Shown: piece by piece, positions 56,415-64,000 of the stretch
How the letters are laid out: every line of letters starts with the position of its first letter
Position numbering within the stretch: the stretch's first letter is position 1
Assembly: GCA_012295275.1 (NCBI GenBank)
Contig: CM022672.1
Location: 35,411,732 to 35,475,731, forward strand
DNA: 64,000 nucleotides
Source: Chrysomallon squamiferum
Lineage: Eukaryota > Mollusca > Gastropoda > Neomphalida > Peltospiridae
Reading direction: 5' to 3'
Translations under genes and position numbers: made by a program
Notes under the pieces: generated by a model
What the model was told of the DNA's origin: nothing
Database searches by the model: none
The model's input: only the letters and a program-made list of their open reading frames with translations

Positions 56415-56604
56415 TTATTTTTATTATTATTTTTACATTATTTTTTTATTTTTTATTTATTTTGTATTTTTTTGTTCTTTATTGTTTGTTGTTGTTGTTT
56501 ATTTTTGTTGACTGTTTTATTAATTGTTATGTAGTTTGACCATAGTAAGAAGTGCTGGATGAAGAAAAGACATATTTTGTTTTAAAGCCAACCATCTAAA
56601 ATAA

Positions 56605-56647
<43 letters not shown>

Positions 56648-56740
56648 AGTTCAGTGTAGGAAAGGATCTTTTATTTATTTAATTTATTATTATTATTATT
56701 ATTATTTTATTTATTTATTTATTTATTTTTTTATTTATTT
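56375..56740. repeat. TTTA and AAAT microsatellite cluster
   Basis: TTTA runs near 56380-56415 and 56705-56740, with AAAT at 56600-56650 and an ATT run between. Confidence 0.92.
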
Positions 56741-56823
56741 TTTTTTAATTTGATCTGATAACGTATTAGATTATTTCAATTCGCGGCGAACAAGTGAAAA
56801 TCTGAAATTAAATAACAATAATA

Positions 56824-56861
<38 letters not shown>

Positions 56862-57222
56862 TAGTGTAGAATAGCTTTTTCGAAAGCAAGAAATCTGAAA
56901 TTTACTTTTTGATATTATTTTATTTCTCTTTTCATAAAATAATTAATTTTAACGTCACTGCTCAAAAAACATCTCACAACTTTAAAAATATGTCGCAAGT
57001 ATCAAGTATTTATGAGTATGAGTATGTATGTGTGTGTGTGTATAATGTGTGTATGTAGATAAGTGTGTGTGTTTCTGTGACGTCTGTGTGTATGAGTCTG
57101 TGTATGTATGTAAATACATATAAACACAGATGCATAAATCATTTTTAACCGTATTTTTTTAAATTTAAAATAAATCGAGAGATTTATCTGCATTCATTTA
57201 TACATCCGCTAAGCGAAATTCA

Positions 57223-57257
<35 letters not shown>

Positions 57258-57800
57258 CTTGTTTGAATAAAATTAAATTACCTCGCTTCATTTAAAATTG
57301 CTTTCTAAGATCTGCGCGCCAGTCTGAAAGTGATCGTCTGCTTCGCAAGTGGAAATTTTTTTAATCTTTATGCAAATCTTCATGTCCTAGACCAGACTGT
57401 TTCGATAAACGCGCGGCAAGGAACAGGACCCAAACACAAAAATAAACAAACGAAATATTAATCTAGCTTATTTTCATCATGAAATTAGGCGTGTCATTCA
57501 GAAAAAACCCGCGGGCTGTCGGAATATCTCCGTAAATTTACGAGACTAACGATGATCTCCGAACCTCGTTATAACATACACTGTCTTGTCACAGCATATA
57601 AAAATATGCATTAAAATATTACGCTACGTCATCGGAAGTTATTTTTGTGCTACTTTAGAAATCTGTAAATGTTTATTGATTCTGCTGTACCGTTTACATG
57701 TTTACATGCACTAGCATTATTCTCACGTAAATAGAGGGGGAAAAAAGTACTACTGTCTTTCATTAAAAATGCTGGAACGGGAAAATAATCTAAGGCGTTC

Positions 57801-57807
57801 TGGAATG
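57801..57807 (-). promoter_or_regulatory. TEAD-like site upstream of CCN-like gene
   Basis: TGGAATG here is CATTCCA on the minus strand, the TEAD core, about 405 bases before the putative start codon. CCN genes are classic YAP/TEAD targets in vertebrates. A single 7-base match is weak evidence. Confidence 0.25.
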
Positions 57808-58211
57808 ACTGATCATCTGAGGACCTGGCACCAAGCGATTTAAAAGTGTTAGGACAGTTTGGGGTGTGGCTTATCAGGACTCACCCGTCTTCGGGATTTG
57901 TTTCTTTCGCTGGAGACATTGATCGTCAGGGTTCACGAGGATACAGAAACGTCGGAGTATTGAGCGGTCTATTGAAATCATGGATTCGATAAACATCAAG
58001 TCGAGAATCTCCTGCGCGTCCACGTTTGAAAAGACAAACATCTTCAACTGCAGCAGCATGAGCTGAAGAGGATTATAAACAAATGAACGCTTCAGAATCA
58101 TTCACTTACTGAAACAATTGGTTTAGCGCTATGTTTGAACTACCACTAACCAACTCAGTCTCGCTCTAACCTCTTAAACAATTACTGCGCAGACGAGGTA
58201 TTTTCACAGAT

Positions 58212-63925
<5,714 letters not shown>

Positions 63926-64000
63926 GAATGGGTCTTTGTCCCACATGTAAAAACATCTTTTAGAATAATAATAAAATAATAATAATAATAACAATCATAA

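Larger units (their letters stand above)
53402..58211. other. Intergenic region between ARHGAP19 and the CCN-like gene
   Basis: No gene was recognised. From about 53640 CpG becomes common again, unlike the preceding introns. It includes poly-T runs (55945-55975, 57229-57254), ATT/TTTA/AAAT microsatellites, and two short stretches that look like transposon ends (near 54018-54032 and 55340-55390). Confidence 0.6.

Overview
The window is nuclear DNA from an animal, most likely a mollusc. It is AT-rich and full of microsatellites and minisatellites, and its genes are split into short exons with GT/AG junctions. The motif GGGAGATAAC recurs about eight times on both strands; from memory this short dispersed motif is typical of gastropods, bivalves and their relatives. 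There is no bacterial, phage, plasmid or CRISPR content. Almost all long open frames here are translations of simple repeats, and the real genes had to be assembled exon by exon from splice sites, reading phase and protein similarity recalled from memory.

Region 1 (left edge to about 30.75 kb, minus strand, 5' leader probably near 37 kb) is ANAPC4, the WD40-plus-helical scaffold subunit of the anaphase-promoting complex. 22 coding exons join in a continuous frame to 611 codons. The last roughly 200 C-terminal residues lie beyond the left edge. One intron (9650-24188) is 14.5 kb long and holds several GC-richer islands that look like conserved non-coding DNA, including a strong CTCF-type motif.

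Region 2 (about 36.7-37.4 kb) is a CpG-containing, CCAAT-bearing interval between two head-to-head genes and is the likely bidirectional promoter. Region 3 (37.1 to about 53.3 kb, plus strand) is a complete ARHGAP19-type RhoGAP gene: 12 coding exons and 561 residues, with an intact arginine finger and a basic CDK-site-containing tail. Both genes act in mitosis, one in APC/C ubiquitination and the other in RhoA shutdown around cytokinesis, so sharing a promoter makes functional sense.

Region 4 (53.3-58.2 kb) is intergenic and switches from CpG-poor to CpG-normal DNA. Region 5 (58.2-63.9 kb, plus strand) is a secreted CCN-like gene: signal peptide, IGFBP module, VWC module, then either a short terminal exon (223 residues in all) or further exons beyond the right edge.

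The most unusual signal is that many intronic tandem arrays contain a splice junction plus adjoining exon bases. Copies of real exon ends, with working-looking donor or acceptor sites, have been multiplied from 2 to about 25 times next to at least six ANAPC4 exons and one ARHGAP19 exon.
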